Below are positions 1-8,689 of a stretch of DNA of 64,000 nucleotides, one piece after another. The translations under genes and the position numbers were made by a program. The stretch is taken from NCBI GenBank assembly GCA_964416385.1, contig CAYQDW010000005.1:13604-77603 (forward strand), in the 5' to 3' direction. The notes under the pieces were generated by a model. It was not told where the DNA came from and made no database searches. It was given only the letters and a program-made list of their open reading frames with translations. Source of the DNA: JAUHWL01 sp964416385. GTDB lineage: Bacteria; Bacteroidota; Bacteroidia; Flavobacteriales; Schleiferiaceae. The number at the start of each line of letters is the position of its first letter. The stretch's first letter is position 1.

Positions 1-922
1 AAATATGTTCTCCAAAAATCGCTTTTGGCAACAAGACTTGAACCTCGGTGTTACTGATGCTATACTGCGGATTTGGCGCGCCATCAATGGTAATTAGTCC
101 GTTTAAATTTTGATTTTCATCTAACGGATCAGAAAAATTAATGTGTAATACCTGCTCTGGCAGAAGCTCGAGCTGTACGCCCATTACTTTAAAATCACCC
201 AATGCTGGTATTTCTAAAACCTCTTGCTCTTTGGTATGGGTAACCAGATCATTCCAATTAAATGTAACCACTCCTGCTTCTTCACCACGTATTATGCTAT
301 CTATGCTAAAAGAATGATCTTTTCTGCCTACAGTCTGCCGCCATTTTATAGAAAGCTTTCGATTATTTTGTGTAGCCTGAAGTAATGTAGATACTTCATC
401 CAAATCTGCAACATCGCTAGAGGTTAGCTCTCCTTCTATTCTATACCAGTTTAAATCTTTTGTTGAATACGTTTTTAATTGCGTAGAAACCGGCATAAAG
501 TTTTGACTGATAATATTAAAGTCAAATACAAATGATTTTAGCTCTTTTGGTACATCATCAAAAAGATATGATAAATCTAATGCCGCTTGGTATGCCTGGC
601 CAGCTGCAAAAACATCTTCTGGCGTATAGAGCAATGTGCGGTTATCTAGCCAACGCAGACTACCCTTAACTTTTGGCGTAAGAGCTAATACATCGGCTGT
701 AATCTCTTGATTAATTGCGCTGAATTTATCGCTAGGTTTTGCTAGTACGATACGAATTTGTGCTTCTTTTGAAATTACCCCTGCGGTATATGCACTTATA
801 TAATTTACAAAGTCTGCACTTTTTGAGCTGTCTTGTTTTTTGCTTGTGCAGCCCATGAGTATGATTAACGCAAAAATAAATGCCACAGCAGAGCGGCCTT
901 TTAGGGGAAAGATAAACTTCAT
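1..922 (-). CDS. Alpha-2-macroglobulin-like lipoprotein, N-terminal part (runs off window)
   Basis: The frame is open from an ATG at 922 down to the window edge, so about 307 residues are present and the C-terminus is missing. The N-terminus is a lipoprotein signal: basic start, hydrophobic stretch, lipobox LMGC with Cys25. After it comes an all-beta region with the pattern of the first macroglobulin domains of bacterial alpha-2-macroglobulins (GVISKEAQIRIV near residue 45, then LRWLDNRTLLYTPED). Bacterial members are very large periplasmic/outer-membrane protease traps, often with a CXEQ thioester; that part would lie outside the window, so inhibitor function cannot be confirmed. The gene follows the LysM gene on the same strand after about 100 bp and may share its transcript. 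Alternative: another MG-domain lipoprotein without thioester. Confidence 0.7.
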   Translation of the reverse strand, partial: MKFIFPLKGRSAVAFIFALIILMGCTSKKQDSSKSADFVNYISAYTAGVISKEAQIRIVLAKPSDKFSAINQEITADVLALTPKVKGSLRWLDNRTLLYTPEDVFAAGQAYQAALDLSYLFDDVPKELKSFVFDFNIISQNFMPVSTQLKTYSTKDLNWYRIEGELTSSDVADLDEVSTLLQATQNNRKLSIKWRQTVGRKDHSFSIDSIIRGEEAGVVTFNWNDLVTHTKEQEVLEIPALGDFKVMGVQLELLPEQVLHINFSDPLDENQNLNGLITIDGAPNPQYSISNTEVQVLLPKAIFGEHI

Positions 923-1022
923 AATTGATAAAATAAATTGCAGACTTAGGAAAAACCGAAAGAAATACTTGCGGCTTAAAGGTAGCTACTATTAAAAAAC
1001 AATGTACGATAAAGTCGCACTT

Positions 1023-2942
1023 TTATTGTGTGCGTTCTTGAATTGTATAGTTTTTTACGCCTAGATAAAATGTAAAAGTATTTACAGGGCCATTTTCATT
1101 TTCTCTCATAAAATAAAAGCCTTTATGTAATCCTTGCACGCTTGGCCACTTATCAAGATCTGGAAGCCCCCCATTTAATGCAATTAGCTGTGCAAAGTAA
1201 AGACCAGTATCATAACCATAATAGGCAAAGCGCGTTGGCTCAGTACCTGTAAGTGCGCGATATGAAGCAATAAATAACTGGGTAGTTGTATCTTCTACAT
1301 TAAGGTAATCTACATGCGTTGCAATAAAATTTAGCGCATTTAGATATTTATTTTCTAGCGCAGGGATATCAAAAATCTTAGAGGTAGATAATAGAGACAA
1401 ACTTGAATCTCTACGCTTATTCAGTTTACGAAGCAAGTCACTTAAAAAGGCGGAATTTTGATCTACTACAACCAACGTAGTTGTTGTATCAGGATTTATA
1501 TAATCATCTAGCTTATTGAGTTGACCAAAGGACTTGTCTACCCATATATATTTTATCTGCGTGCTATCTTTAGTGTTAATGTTCTCTTTAATAAGCGCCA
1601 CAGGTTTATGGTTAAGTACAGTATCTGTATTTAAAAAAACAATGGCACGACTATTTTTTTGAGCGTTAATCCAACGCGCCATAGCACGGTACTCGGCATC
1701 AAGATTGTTTACGCCATCTACCAAATTAGGCAACCCAGCATTATTTATGGCCTTGCTTAAAGGAGAAACAATTGTCTTTTCAGGTAGTAATCGGGCTAAT
1801 CTTTCAGCATTTTTTGCATATAACGGACCAATAACTAAGGATGTGTTTGGATGAATTTCTTTGGCGATTTGATCAATTCTTTCGCTGTTATTTTCAGTAT
1901 CAAAAACATCAAGTTGAATGTTAATACCATGTTTTGATAGTGTATCCATAGCGATTCGGATACCAGATAAAAACTGCAGCGCTATTTTACTTTTTTCATA
2001 AATATTTTCTGTTTGATTGTTCTCTGCGCTCAAAGAATCGTTGATCTCAAGGTACAAAGGCAGAAGCACCGCAATATGTACCTTGGCAAATCCAGAAGTA
2101 TCATTGGTAGCCCAGAAAAGATCACTTGACTTAACCCGAGCCCTATGCTTCTGCTTTGATTTTTGCTTTATTGGCACCACAATGTACTTCCCCACTTTTA
2201 AGCCATCAACAACTTCTGGGTTTAGACTTAACAATTCTTCTTGTGTACAATTAAAGCGCCTCGCTATTGAACTAAGGGTGCTACCAGACTCAACGCGATA
2301 TAAATCAAACATTTTTTTATTAGAAGAAGCTACGGGTGGCGGGCTGGCCTTTTTGGGTGTTTGCGTTATATCATTTTTAGGCAGTTTTATGGTTTGCCCT
2401 ATTTGTAAGCCGTTTTCTTTTACCGTGGGATTTAAAGCAAGAAAAGTTTCTTCAGAAATACCTGCGGCACGGCATATTGAGTAAACCGTTTCTTTGGGTT
2501 CTACGATTTGGTAGGTATATGCGCTCGAGTCTTCGGTAATATTGTTTTGAGGAGCATTGGCTGATGGAATTTTGATAACCATATCCACTTTAAGCCCATC
2601 AACCAATTCTGGATTTAAGGCGATTAAATCAGCCTCAGAACAGCCATAGGTTTTACATAAACCATAAATTGTTTCTTGTGGCTTAACGGTATGTGTGAGA
2701 ACCTTTGCGTTTACCGCAGGCGCTGCTTGTATTGGAATAATGAGGATGGCACCTTCGCGTAAGCCAGTAGCAATATCCGGGTTGTATTTAACCAATGTTT
2801 CTGGCGAAATGCTGTACTGCTTGGCGATGCTGTAAACGGTTTCTCCCGCCAAAACAGTATGCCGGTTATACGCCTCTTGACCCATCAAGTGCATTGATGA
2901 TAAAACAATAAAAACGCTACATAAGAAATGCTTTATTCCCAT
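1023..2942 (-). CDS. LysM-repeat / periplasmic-binding-fold (PBP1-like) protein
   Basis: The 639-residue protein has a signal peptide (residues 1-21), then four LysM-type modules (about 26-70, 82-126, 143-188, 214-258), each with the YSIAKQYSIS / LNPELVDGLKVG pattern that binds peptidoglycan N-acetyl sugars. The C-terminal half (about 280-635) resembles the type I periplasmic binding fold of amino-acid ABC transporter receptors (VHIAVLLPLYLE, SLVIGPLYAKNAE). No transporter genes are nearby, so it is more likely a cell-wall-anchored envelope protein than a classical transport receptor. Its ATG overlaps the end of guaA by 10 bp, which implies co-transcription and translational coupling. This LysM+PBP architecture is known in Bacteroidota, where its function is unresolved. 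Confidence 0.8.
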   Translation of the reverse strand: MGIKHFLCSVFIVLSSMHLMGQEAYNRHTVLAGETVYSIAKQYSISPETLVKYNPDIATGLREGAILIIPIQAAPAVNAKVLTHTVKPQETIYGLCKTYGCSEADLIALNPELVDGLKVDMVIKIPSANAPQNNITEDSSAYTYQIVEPKETVYSICRAAGISEETFLALNPTVKENGLQIGQTIKLPKNDITQTPKKASPPPVASSNKKMFDLYRVESGSTLSSIARRFNCTQEELLSLNPEVVDGLKVGKYIVVPIKQKSKQKHRARVKSSDLFWATNDTSGFAKVHIAVLLPLYLEINDSLSAENNQTENIYEKSKIALQFLSGIRIAMDTLSKHGINIQLDVFDTENNSERIDQIAKEIHPNTSLVIGPLYAKNAERLARLLPEKTIVSPLSKAINNAGLPNLVDGVNNLDAEYRAMARWINAQKNSRAIVFLNTDTVLNHKPVALIKENINTKDSTQIKYIWVDKSFGQLNKLDDYINPDTTTTLVVVDQNSAFLSDLLRKLNKRRDSSLSLLSTSKIFDIPALENKYLNALNFIATHVDYLNVEDTTTQLFIASYRALTGTEPTRFAYYGYDTGLYFAQLIALNGGLPDLDKWPSVQGLHKGFYFMRENENGPVNTFTFYLGVKNYTIQERTQ

Positions 2943-4462
2943 TCTATTGTTGCTGGCGGTTTGCTACTAATATCATATACCACCCGGTTTACGCCTTTCA
3001 CTTTGTTAATAATATTGTTAGACACTTCTGCTAAGAAGTGATAAGGCAAATGTACCCAATCGGCTGTCATACCATCAGTACTCTCAACAGCACGCAAAGC
3101 AACCACTTGCTCATAGGTACGTTCATCGCCCATAACTCCTACACTTTGAACAGGAAGTAAAATAGCACCTGCCTGCCAAACTTGGTCATACAAATTATGT
3201 GCCCTCAAGCTTTCAATCCAAATATGATCTACCTCTTGTAGTAACGCAACTTTCTCAGCCGTAATATCTCCTAAGATTCTAATGGCTAAACCAGGACCAG
3301 GAAAAGGATGCCGCCCAAGGAGTTCTTCGTCTATACCCAGTGCACGTCCTACACGCCTTACCTCATCTTTAAAAAGCATGCGTAAAGGCTCTACAATGTC
3401 TAATTTCATGAAATCAGGCAACCCCCCTACATTGTGATGACTCTTAATTGTAGCACTTGGCCCTTTTACAGAAACAGACTCAATAACGTCTGGATAAATT
3501 GTACCCTGCCCGAGCCATTTGATATTAGTTAGGGCATTTGCCTCGCGATCAAATGTTTCAATAAACACACGACCAATAATTTTTCGTTTTTGCTCAGGAT
3601 CGCTAACGCCCGCCAAGTTGCTCAAGAACTCTTCACTGGCATCTACGCCCTTCACATTTAAGCCCATGTTGCGATATTGATGCAATACATTGTCAAATTC
3701 ATTTTTGCGCAACAAACCATTATTCACAAAAATGCAGAACAAATTATCACCAATTGCCTCACTTAATAAAACAGCTGCAACGGTACTATCTACACCGCCA
3801 CTTAAGCCTAAAACAACCCGATCATCACCAATCGTATTTTTTAGCTCTGTAACAGTGCTTTCAATAAATGAATCAGGCGTCCAATCTTGAGAACACGTAC
3901 AGATGTCTACAACAAAATTGTGTAGTAAGGTCATGCCATCTTTACTGTGATACACTTCTGGGTGAAATTGTATACCAAAAGTTTGCTCACCCACAATTTG
4001 ATAGCCAGCCACGGCAACCTCTTTTGTACTTGCCACCAATGCAAAATTTTGCGGCAGTTGCATAATGGTATCTCCGTGGCTCATCCAAACCTGAGAGCCT
4101 TGATGTATATTTTTAAAGAGCGGACTGTCTTGGTGTATGAATGACAAATTTGCGCGACCATACTCCCTAACCTTGCTCTTTTCTACAATACCGCCATTGG
4201 TATGCGCCAAAAACTGCGCACCGTAACAAATAGCCAGCGTTGGATAATGCCCTTTAATTAACGTTAAATCTGGTTGTGGTGCATCTTTTTGAAGCGAGCT
4301 AAACGGACTTCCTGAAAGAATTACACCCTTTATATGGGTGCCTAATTCAGGTATTGCATCAAAGGGATGGATTTCACAATAAACGTTCAACTCACGAATT
4401 CGCCTTGCGATGAGCTGTGTATATTGAGAACCAAAATCTAGTATCAGAATGGTTTCTTGCAT
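2933..4462 (-). CDS. guaA: GMP synthase (glutamine-hydrolysing)
   Basis: This enzyme converts XMP to GMP with glutamine and ATP, the last step of guanine nucleotide synthesis, in the cytoplasm. The full-length 509-residue protein carries an N-terminal class I glutamine amidotransferase with nucleophile Cys79 (AICYGAQ) and the His167/Glu169 pair (GIQFHPEV). The ATP-pyrophosphatase domain begins with the P-loop SGGVDS at 221-226, and the C-terminal dimerisation/XMP domain ends in KPPATIEWE. Length and motif order are normal for the family. It is the first gene of a unit with the downstream LysM gene (10-bp overlap). A TAnnTTTG box lies directly before the start codon. Confidence 0.98.
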   Translation of the reverse strand: MQETILILDFGSQYTQLIARRIRELNVYCEIHPFDAIPELGTHIKGVILSGSPFSSLQKDAPQPDLTLIKGHYPTLAICYGAQFLAHTNGGIVEKSKVREYGRANLSFIHQDSPLFKNIHQGSQVWMSHGDTIMQLPQNFALVASTKEVAVAGYQIVGEQTFGIQFHPEVYHSKDGMTLLHNFVVDICTCSQDWTPDSFIESTVTELKNTIGDDRVVLGLSGGVDSTVAAVLLSEAIGDNLFCIFVNNGLLRKNEFDNVLHQYRNMGLNVKGVDASEEFLSNLAGVSDPEQKRKIIGRVFIETFDREANALTNIKWLGQGTIYPDVIESVSVKGPSATIKSHHNVGGLPDFMKLDIVEPLRMLFKDEVRRVGRALGIDEELLGRHPFPGPGLAIRILGDITAEKVALLQEVDHIWIESLRAHNLYDQVWQAGAILLPVQSVGVMGDERTYEQVVALRAVESTDGMTADWVHLPYHFLAEVSNNIINKVKGVNRVVYDISSKPPATIEWE

Positions 4463-4466
4463 GCCA

Positions 4467-4474
4467 CAAAGGTA
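4467..4474 (-). promoter_or_regulatory. Candidate -7 box for guaA
   Basis: On the minus strand this reads TACCTTTG, matching the Bacteroidota -7 consensus TAnnTTTG. It lies 4 bp before the guaA ATG, implying a very short leader. The nearest TTG (-33) is 25 bp upstream, slightly farther than usual. Confidence 0.4.
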
Positions 4475-4536
4475 AACGGAATTACATGTTTTACAGATGC
4501 AAAATCAGAACCAAGACACAGCCCATGTATGGCTTT

Positions 4537-5532
4537 TTAGAAGGGCGAAGAAAGTGCCTCATTAGTTAAAAACGAGCTATCCGTAAGCGCTTTTAAAAAT
4601 GAAATTAAATCCAAACGCTCTTGGGCTGTAAGGGTAAAAGAAACAATTTCAGTAGATTTATTTGGGTGATTTTTTCCACCTGTTTGGTAAAAGTTGATAA
4701 CCTCTTCTAGGGTTTGTATGCTGCCATCATGCATATATGGCCAAGTTACCGCAATGTTGCGTAGTGTAGGTGTTTTCATTTTGCCATAATCGGCAGAATC
4801 TAAAGTGAACCTCCCCCTGCCATAATCTTTATAAACTTGATAAAGCCCAATGTTATGGAAGTTGTCATCCCAAAAAAACGGCTCTACGTGACAAGAAACG
4901 CAATTTAATCGTGCACTTTTAAAAAGGGTTAGACCGCGCTTTTCAGCCTCACTTAATGCAGTTGAATCACCGCGCATATAAGCATCATAAGGCGTATTGA
5001 AAGAAAACAATGTGCGTTGAAATGCAGCCAAGGCATAAACTGCACCTTTATATGAGGGCCGGGTTGAAAAAGCATCTTGAAATAAACTTTGATACTGCGG
5101 ATTTTTATTCAACCTCTTTTCAATGATCGCTGCATTGCTATTCATCTCAACATCTGTTAATATTGGCGGATGCACTGCACGCTCTAATGTTTTTACGCCA
5201 CCTTCTTTAAAGAATTGTGTAGCATAGCCCACGTTTGTTAGCGTTGTAGTATTTCTAAAGCCTTTTTGATGGTTAAAACCAATGCTGACACCCGCTGTAT
5301 CTGCAAAAGCATATTCTTGTAAATGGCAGCTGGCGCAACTAATACTTGAGTCTATGGATAAAACTGGGTCATAAAACAAATGGCGACCAAGTAATACTTT
5401 TTGAGGTGTAGTAAAATTATCGTGCGGTGTAACTACGGGTGGTACAGATGTATTAATGGAAGCATCTGGTGTTGGACTTGAACAACTCAAGAAACCAAAA
5501 AAAACCAGTATAAAATGGGCAAAATGCCTCAT
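4537..5532 (-). CDS. Di-haem cytochrome c peroxidase / MauG-MbnH family lipoprotein
   Basis: The 331-residue lipoprotein (Cys17 after a short hydrophobic signal) has two c-type haem sites, CASCH at 66-70 and CVSCH at 211-215, and the conserved MHDGS segment near residue 268. This is the bacterial cytochrome c peroxidase/MauG superfamily, acting in the periplasm. Two subfunctions are possible: H2O2 reduction, or MauG/MbnH-type oxidation of a partner protein. Context favours the second: the ATG abuts the stop codon of an MbnP-family gene, and MbnH is known to oxidise a tryptophan of MbnP to kynurenine, creating a copper site. It is the last gene of a three-gene unit. Confidence is high for the superfamily, moderate for the MbnH role. 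Confidence 0.85.
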   Translation of the reverse strand: MRHFAHFILVFFGFLSCSSPTPDASINTSVPPVVTPHDNFTTPQKVLLGRHLFYDPVLSIDSSISCASCHLQEYAFADTAGVSIGFNHQKGFRNTTTLTNVGYATQFFKEGGVKTLERAVHPPILTDVEMNSNAAIIEKRLNKNPQYQSLFQDAFSTRPSYKGAVYALAAFQRTLFSFNTPYDAYMRGDSTALSEAEKRGLTLFKSARLNCVSCHVEPFFWDDNFHNIGLYQVYKDYGRGRFTLDSADYGKMKTPTLRNIAVTWPYMHDGSIQTLEEVINFYQTGGKNHPNKSTEIVSFTLTAQERLDLISFLKALTDSSFLTNEALSSPF

Positions 5533-6303
5533 TTAGAGAACACTAAAAGCAGCAATCCAATTTTCTATAAACTTAACCGAGATATGATAATCACTTGGCT
5601 CTGTATGCGTTTGTGGCTCCGTTGGTATATTAATGATGCCACCCGGACCATTAAATACAGCCGCCAAATCAATTTTAATGCGCATTGTAGTGGTTTCGCC
5701 CTTAGCTATGGTAAATGGGTTGATAAATTCGCGCTCACCGTAGAATTCATCTGCGCCAGGATGATATGCAACTAAGATATCATTTGATGAACCTAAAGGG
5801 CCGTTTTCATTGGCTTTGGCATCCATGCGCACAAAGCGATATTTGGTGGCCCAACTCCAGTACATGGCCTGTGCTGCACTTAAGGGCTCTTCAGGTAAAA
5901 ATTGTACAGGATCTGATGCGTTTAATAGACTGTCTAAACCAAAACCTATTTTTATCTTATCATAGCTACCAGGGCTAAGCTTAAAAGAGAATGCCATACC
6001 ATCAAGCGGTTCGGCAGCATTTGCCAACAATACCTCAGCGAGTTTATCTACCTCGCCACTTGTGCGTGTGGCCGAAAGATTAGATAGATAAAATTTTAAA
6101 AACTCAATTTTAAAAGCGTTTACGTCATCAATGCTCACAACATCATTCCAGAGCATTGGATTTTCTCCATTGTAAAATTCAAAAGTCAGCTCTAGCGTAC
6201 CCTTGTTTTCTGGTTGCTCCGGCTTTGGATCATCTTTACAACTAGATCCATAAAAGACCATAGCGGCCATAAATAGGGTAGCAATTAGCGTTGACTTTTT
6301 CAT
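5533..6303 (-). CDS. MbnP-family copper-binding lipoprotein
   Basis: The 256-residue protein starts with a lipoprotein signal ending GSSC (Cys22). The mature part follows the MbnP family plan: LELTFEFYNGE, the segment FKIEFLKFYLSNLS, a PGSYDKIKIGFGLDS turn, and the signature AMYWSWATKYRFV around residue 147, which carries the tryptophans of the family. In characterised MbnP a tryptophan is converted to kynurenine by the di-haem partner MbnH, and this enables copper binding; which Trp would be modified here is not resolved from sequence. The next gene (4537-5532) is such a di-haem protein with zero intergenic bases. Likely a periplasmic or outer-membrane-anchored copper protein. No methanobactin genes are seen. 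Confidence 0.8.
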   Translation of the reverse strand: MKKSTLIATLFMAAMVFYGSSCKDDPKPEQPENKGTLELTFEFYNGENPMLWNDVVSIDDVNAFKIEFLKFYLSNLSATRTSGEVDKLAEVLLANAAEPLDGMAFSFKLSPGSYDKIKIGFGLDSLLNASDPVQFLPEEPLSAAQAMYWSWATKYRFVRMDAKANENGPLGSSNDILVAYHPGADEFYGEREFINPFTIAKGETTTMRIKIDLAAVFNGPGGIINIPTEPQTHTEPSDYHISVKFIENWIAAFSVL

Positions 6304-7076
6304 TATAGCTGAAGTTTATATGCTTGAAGGAAATTATCTTTTAATGCATTTGCCTTTTGCATGTCATTGGCATTTGCAGGATCTGAAGAAATGGTGGGTG
6401 TTGCCAGAGGTGCTAAGCCATTAAATAACATTTCTATTTGCAAAATCACATCAAATGTAACCGCCTTGCCCGTAACCAAGTTAAAGCTCTTGGCCATACC
6501 AAATTCGCTTGTGAGATCATCTGTAGCAATTTGCCACTTAAGCGGTATAGATGGTTCAGCATTTGGTTTATCAGGATCTTGAATACGTCCTGTAATTACA
6601 ACGAAATTATAACCCTTACCACTACCGCGGTATAACTTACCATCTCTAAGAATACTAGTCTCTGGCTGATCTGCGGGGGCTTTGGCGTTGGTTACGCTAT
6701 TTAAACCGATGAGATATCTATAAAAACCGCTGTAACTTCCTGGAGGCAATTGGTAGAGGTATACATCATTGCCCGTGCTTAGCTTCCAAACATCAGGATC
6801 GCCTGCCGGCAAAGTATCGCCTTGATCTACGAAATAAAAATTAGAGTGTACAATTTCGATTTCGTCTATCTTGAGATTTGCGCCTCCTAAAAAGTATAGT
6901 GAATCAGGGTTGTACAAATAACCATTAACATAAGGGAACACCTTAATCCGCACGTTATCTGCTGTAAGTGTACTTTCTTCATTTTCATCAAGGATGCTTT
7001 TTTTGCATCCTTGTGCTAGGAGTACAAGACCAACTAATAAAGCTGTATACGCAAAGGTTTTGTGAGTGTGTTTCAT
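6303..7076 (-). CDS. Divergent MbnP-like lipoprotein (paralogue of the downstream gene)
   Basis: The frame can be extended to a TTG at 7091, but the ATG at 7076 gives a clean lipoprotein signal (AQGC, Cys24) and a 257-residue protein, and a -7 promoter box lies on the TTG codon. The layout repeats that of the MbnP protein: LKIDEIEIVHSNFYFVD, LPPGSYSGFYRYLIGLNSV, then GKGYNFVVITGRI. At the place where MbnP has AMYWSW this protein has KLYRGSGKGYNF, so the signature tryptophans are missing. The stop and the next ATG overlap as TAATG. I infer a duplicated, non-modified partner; metal binding is unproven. Confidence 0.6.
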   Translation of the reverse strand: MKHTHKTFAYTALLVGLVLLAQGCKKSILDENEESTLTADNVRIKVFPYVNGYLYNPDSLYFLGGANLKIDEIEIVHSNFYFVDQGDTLPAGDPDVWKLSTGNDVYLYQLPPGSYSGFYRYLIGLNSVTNAKAPADQPETSILRDGKLYRGSGKGYNFVVITGRIQDPDKPNAEPSIPLKWQIATDDLTSEFGMAKSFNLVTGKAVTFDVILQIEMLFNGLAPLATPTISSDPANANDMQKANALKDNFLQAYKLQL

Positions 7077-7088
7077 GCTATTATGCTT

Positions 7089-7096
7089 CAAAAATA
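7089..7096 (-). promoter_or_regulatory. Candidate -7 box for the MbnP/MbnH-like operon
   Basis: The minus strand reads TATTTTTG, fitting TAnnTTTG, 12 bp before the ATG at 7076. No convincing TTG is seen at the -33 position. Its position argues against the upstream TTG as translation start. Confidence 0.4.
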
Positions 7097-7161
7097 TATA
7101 CCAAAGTAACGTTTAACTGTGATTTAGGTTGCGTAGGTATGGGTGGCAATGAGTAATCGAA

Positions 7162-7935
7162 TTATACTATCGAGTTTTCTTCTAATTGAGGTACTTTGAG
7201 GAAATCTTCTGTTTGCTCTATGGCCTCCATAATTACGTTTAAAATAGCATCTGCTGGGGCATCATAATCCAATTGAAGCGGCTCTTTAAAGGTAATACTC
7301 AATTCCACATCCTTCATTTTTAGAAAGAGTCCTTTTTTATCAAATGCACGTCTAAAACCATTAACCACAACTGGAATTACAATTGGACGCAATTCTTTAA
7401 TGATATGCGCTGTACCCTTCCTACCACGAACAAACGGTGTTGTTGTACCCTGCGGAAAAGTGATTACCCATCCGCTATTGATTGCTGTTTTTATCTTATT
7501 GATATCTCGCGGATCAACACCCCGATCTACATTTTTACCCTTGCTGCGCCATGTTCTTTTAATGGAAACCGAACCAACGTATGCGAATAATTTTGGCAGC
7601 AATCCAGATTTCATAGTTTCTAATGCCGCAACAAAATAAACGTTTAACCGTGGGCTGAATAAACTCCAAAAGAAGTTAATACGATCAAAAACGCCCCATT
7701 TTGTGGCATTAAAAACCTGATACATACAGGCTACATCAGCAAAATACGTTTGGTGATTACTCACAAAAAGCACCCTGGTCTTTGGTAGTTCTTTGAGCAC
7801 CTTAGAACCCTTTACCGTGGTGTGGTTGGCAATGTTGAAACGATACCAAGAAATAGCTCCAAAAATGAAGATGATAAACCGCTTTAACAGCAGGTTATTT
7901 CCAAATGCATCTTGTTTAAACGGGTTTAGTGTCAT
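7162..7935 (-). CDS. 1-acyl-sn-glycerol-3-phosphate acyltransferase-like (PlsC family)
   Basis: The enzyme family transfers an acyl chain to lysophosphatidic acid at the membrane during phospholipid synthesis. The start at 7935 (MTLNPFKQ) is preferred over 7977 because the sequence then begins at the usual family N-terminus and a TATCTTTG box lies just upstream. It gives 257 residues. Motif I is SNHQTYFAD, with five rather than the textbook four residues between His and Asp; I recall the same form in Bacteroidota relatives. Motif III is FPQGTTTPFVRGRKGT instead of FPEGTRS. A hydrophobic N-terminal segment suggests membrane association. The gene is monocistronic or first before unrelated genes. 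The exact acyl acceptor is uncertain. Confidence 0.8.
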   Translation of the reverse strand: MTLNPFKQDAFGNNLLLKRFIIFIFGAISWYRFNIANHTTVKGSKVLKELPKTRVLFVSNHQTYFADVACMYQVFNATKWGVFDRINFFWSLFSPRLNVYFVAALETMKSGLLPKLFAYVGSVSIKRTWRSKGKNVDRGVDPRDINKIKTAINSGWVITFPQGTTTPFVRGRKGTAHIIKELRPIVIPVVVNGFRRAFDKKGLFLKMKDVELSITFKEPLQLDYDAPADAILNVIMEAIEQTEDFLKVPQLEENSIV

Positions 7936-7952
7936 GCGTAAAAAATGGGCGG

Positions 7953-7960
7953 CAAAGATA
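7953..7960 (-). promoter_or_regulatory. Candidate -7 box for the plsC-like gene
   Basis: The minus strand reads TATCTTTG, matching TAnnTTTG, 17 bp before the ATG at 7935. No TTG is present at the right -33 distance. Confidence 0.35.
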
Positions 7961-8041
7961 CAATTTGAAACAGGCACTAAATTATACCTCTAAATGATTT
8001 GAAAAACGTGTTCATTGGCGCATAACGCACATTATGGCGAT

Positions 8042-8689
8042 TTACGCTCTATCAAACAAATGGGTAAGCTCTGCAATCATCATTGCGGTTGCCCCCCATA
8101 CCACCTCGTTGTGTATTAAATATGCTGGTACACGCAGGGTACTACCCTGCACATTTACTTCCGTTTCTCTAAGGTTAGATGGATTTAAAAATGCGTTGAA
8201 GGGTATTTCTAAGATTTTTTGAACTTCCTGAACTTCTGGCACAAATTGCGGCCTTACTGCCGCTACACCAACCACGGGTTGCACTAAAAAGTTACTTGGC
8301 GGAATATAAACTTCAGACAGACCACCAAGCACCTTAACAGCTGTTTGGGGTACGCCAATTTCTTCACAAGTTTCTCGTAATGCTGTAGCGTATAAGTCAG
8401 GATCATGTTGCTCCCACTGTCCTCCAGGAAAACTTATCTGTCCACTATGAACACCAGGATAATCATGGCGCTTCATTAACACAAGATGCGGAACCTCTTT
8501 AACAGGATAAAACAAAGCCAAAACACCTGCCTTTCGCGGGTTATTGGTGATTTTTATTTCTTCCAAGTTTATGCTTTTTCGACCCGCTGGCACTAATTTG
8601 TGTTGCACATTTAGTCCTGGCAAGGTGCCTTGCAGAGCCTCAGACAAATAACCTGTAAAGGCAGAAAACGAATTATCCCAACCAGGCAT
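8042..8689 (-). CDS. Nudix hydrolase, CoA pyrophosphatase type
   Basis: Members hydrolyse CoA or acyl-CoA to 4'-phosphopantetheine and 3',5'-ADP. The 215-residue reading from ATG 8689 (MPGWDNSFSAF) is chosen over the open frame up to 8761, since upstream residues lie wholly inside dps and look unlike a Nudix protein. The Nudix box is present as SFPGGQWEQHDPD followed by ATALRETCEEIGV, and the upstream LALFYPVKEVPHLVLMKR region is typical of NudL/CoAse proteins. The start overlaps the dps stop by 17 bp, so the two genes are probably coupled. Substrate is inferred from family resemblance only. Confidence 0.85.
   Translation of the reverse strand: MPGWDNSFSAFTGYLSEALQGTLPGLNVQHKLVPAGRKSINLEEIKITNNPRKAGVLALFYPVKEVPHLVLMKRHDYPGVHSGQISFPGGQWEQHDPDLYATALRETCEEIGVPQTAVKVLGGLSEVYIPPSNFLVQPVVGVAAVRPQFVPEVQEVQKILEIPFNAFLNPSNLRETEVNVQGSTLRVPAYLIHNEVVWGATAMMIAELTHLFDRA

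Noticed and set aside
2017..2484. 155-codon open frame on the plus strand inside the LysM gene
   Set aside because: Antisense to a well-supported gene, no motif, low-complexity shadow.
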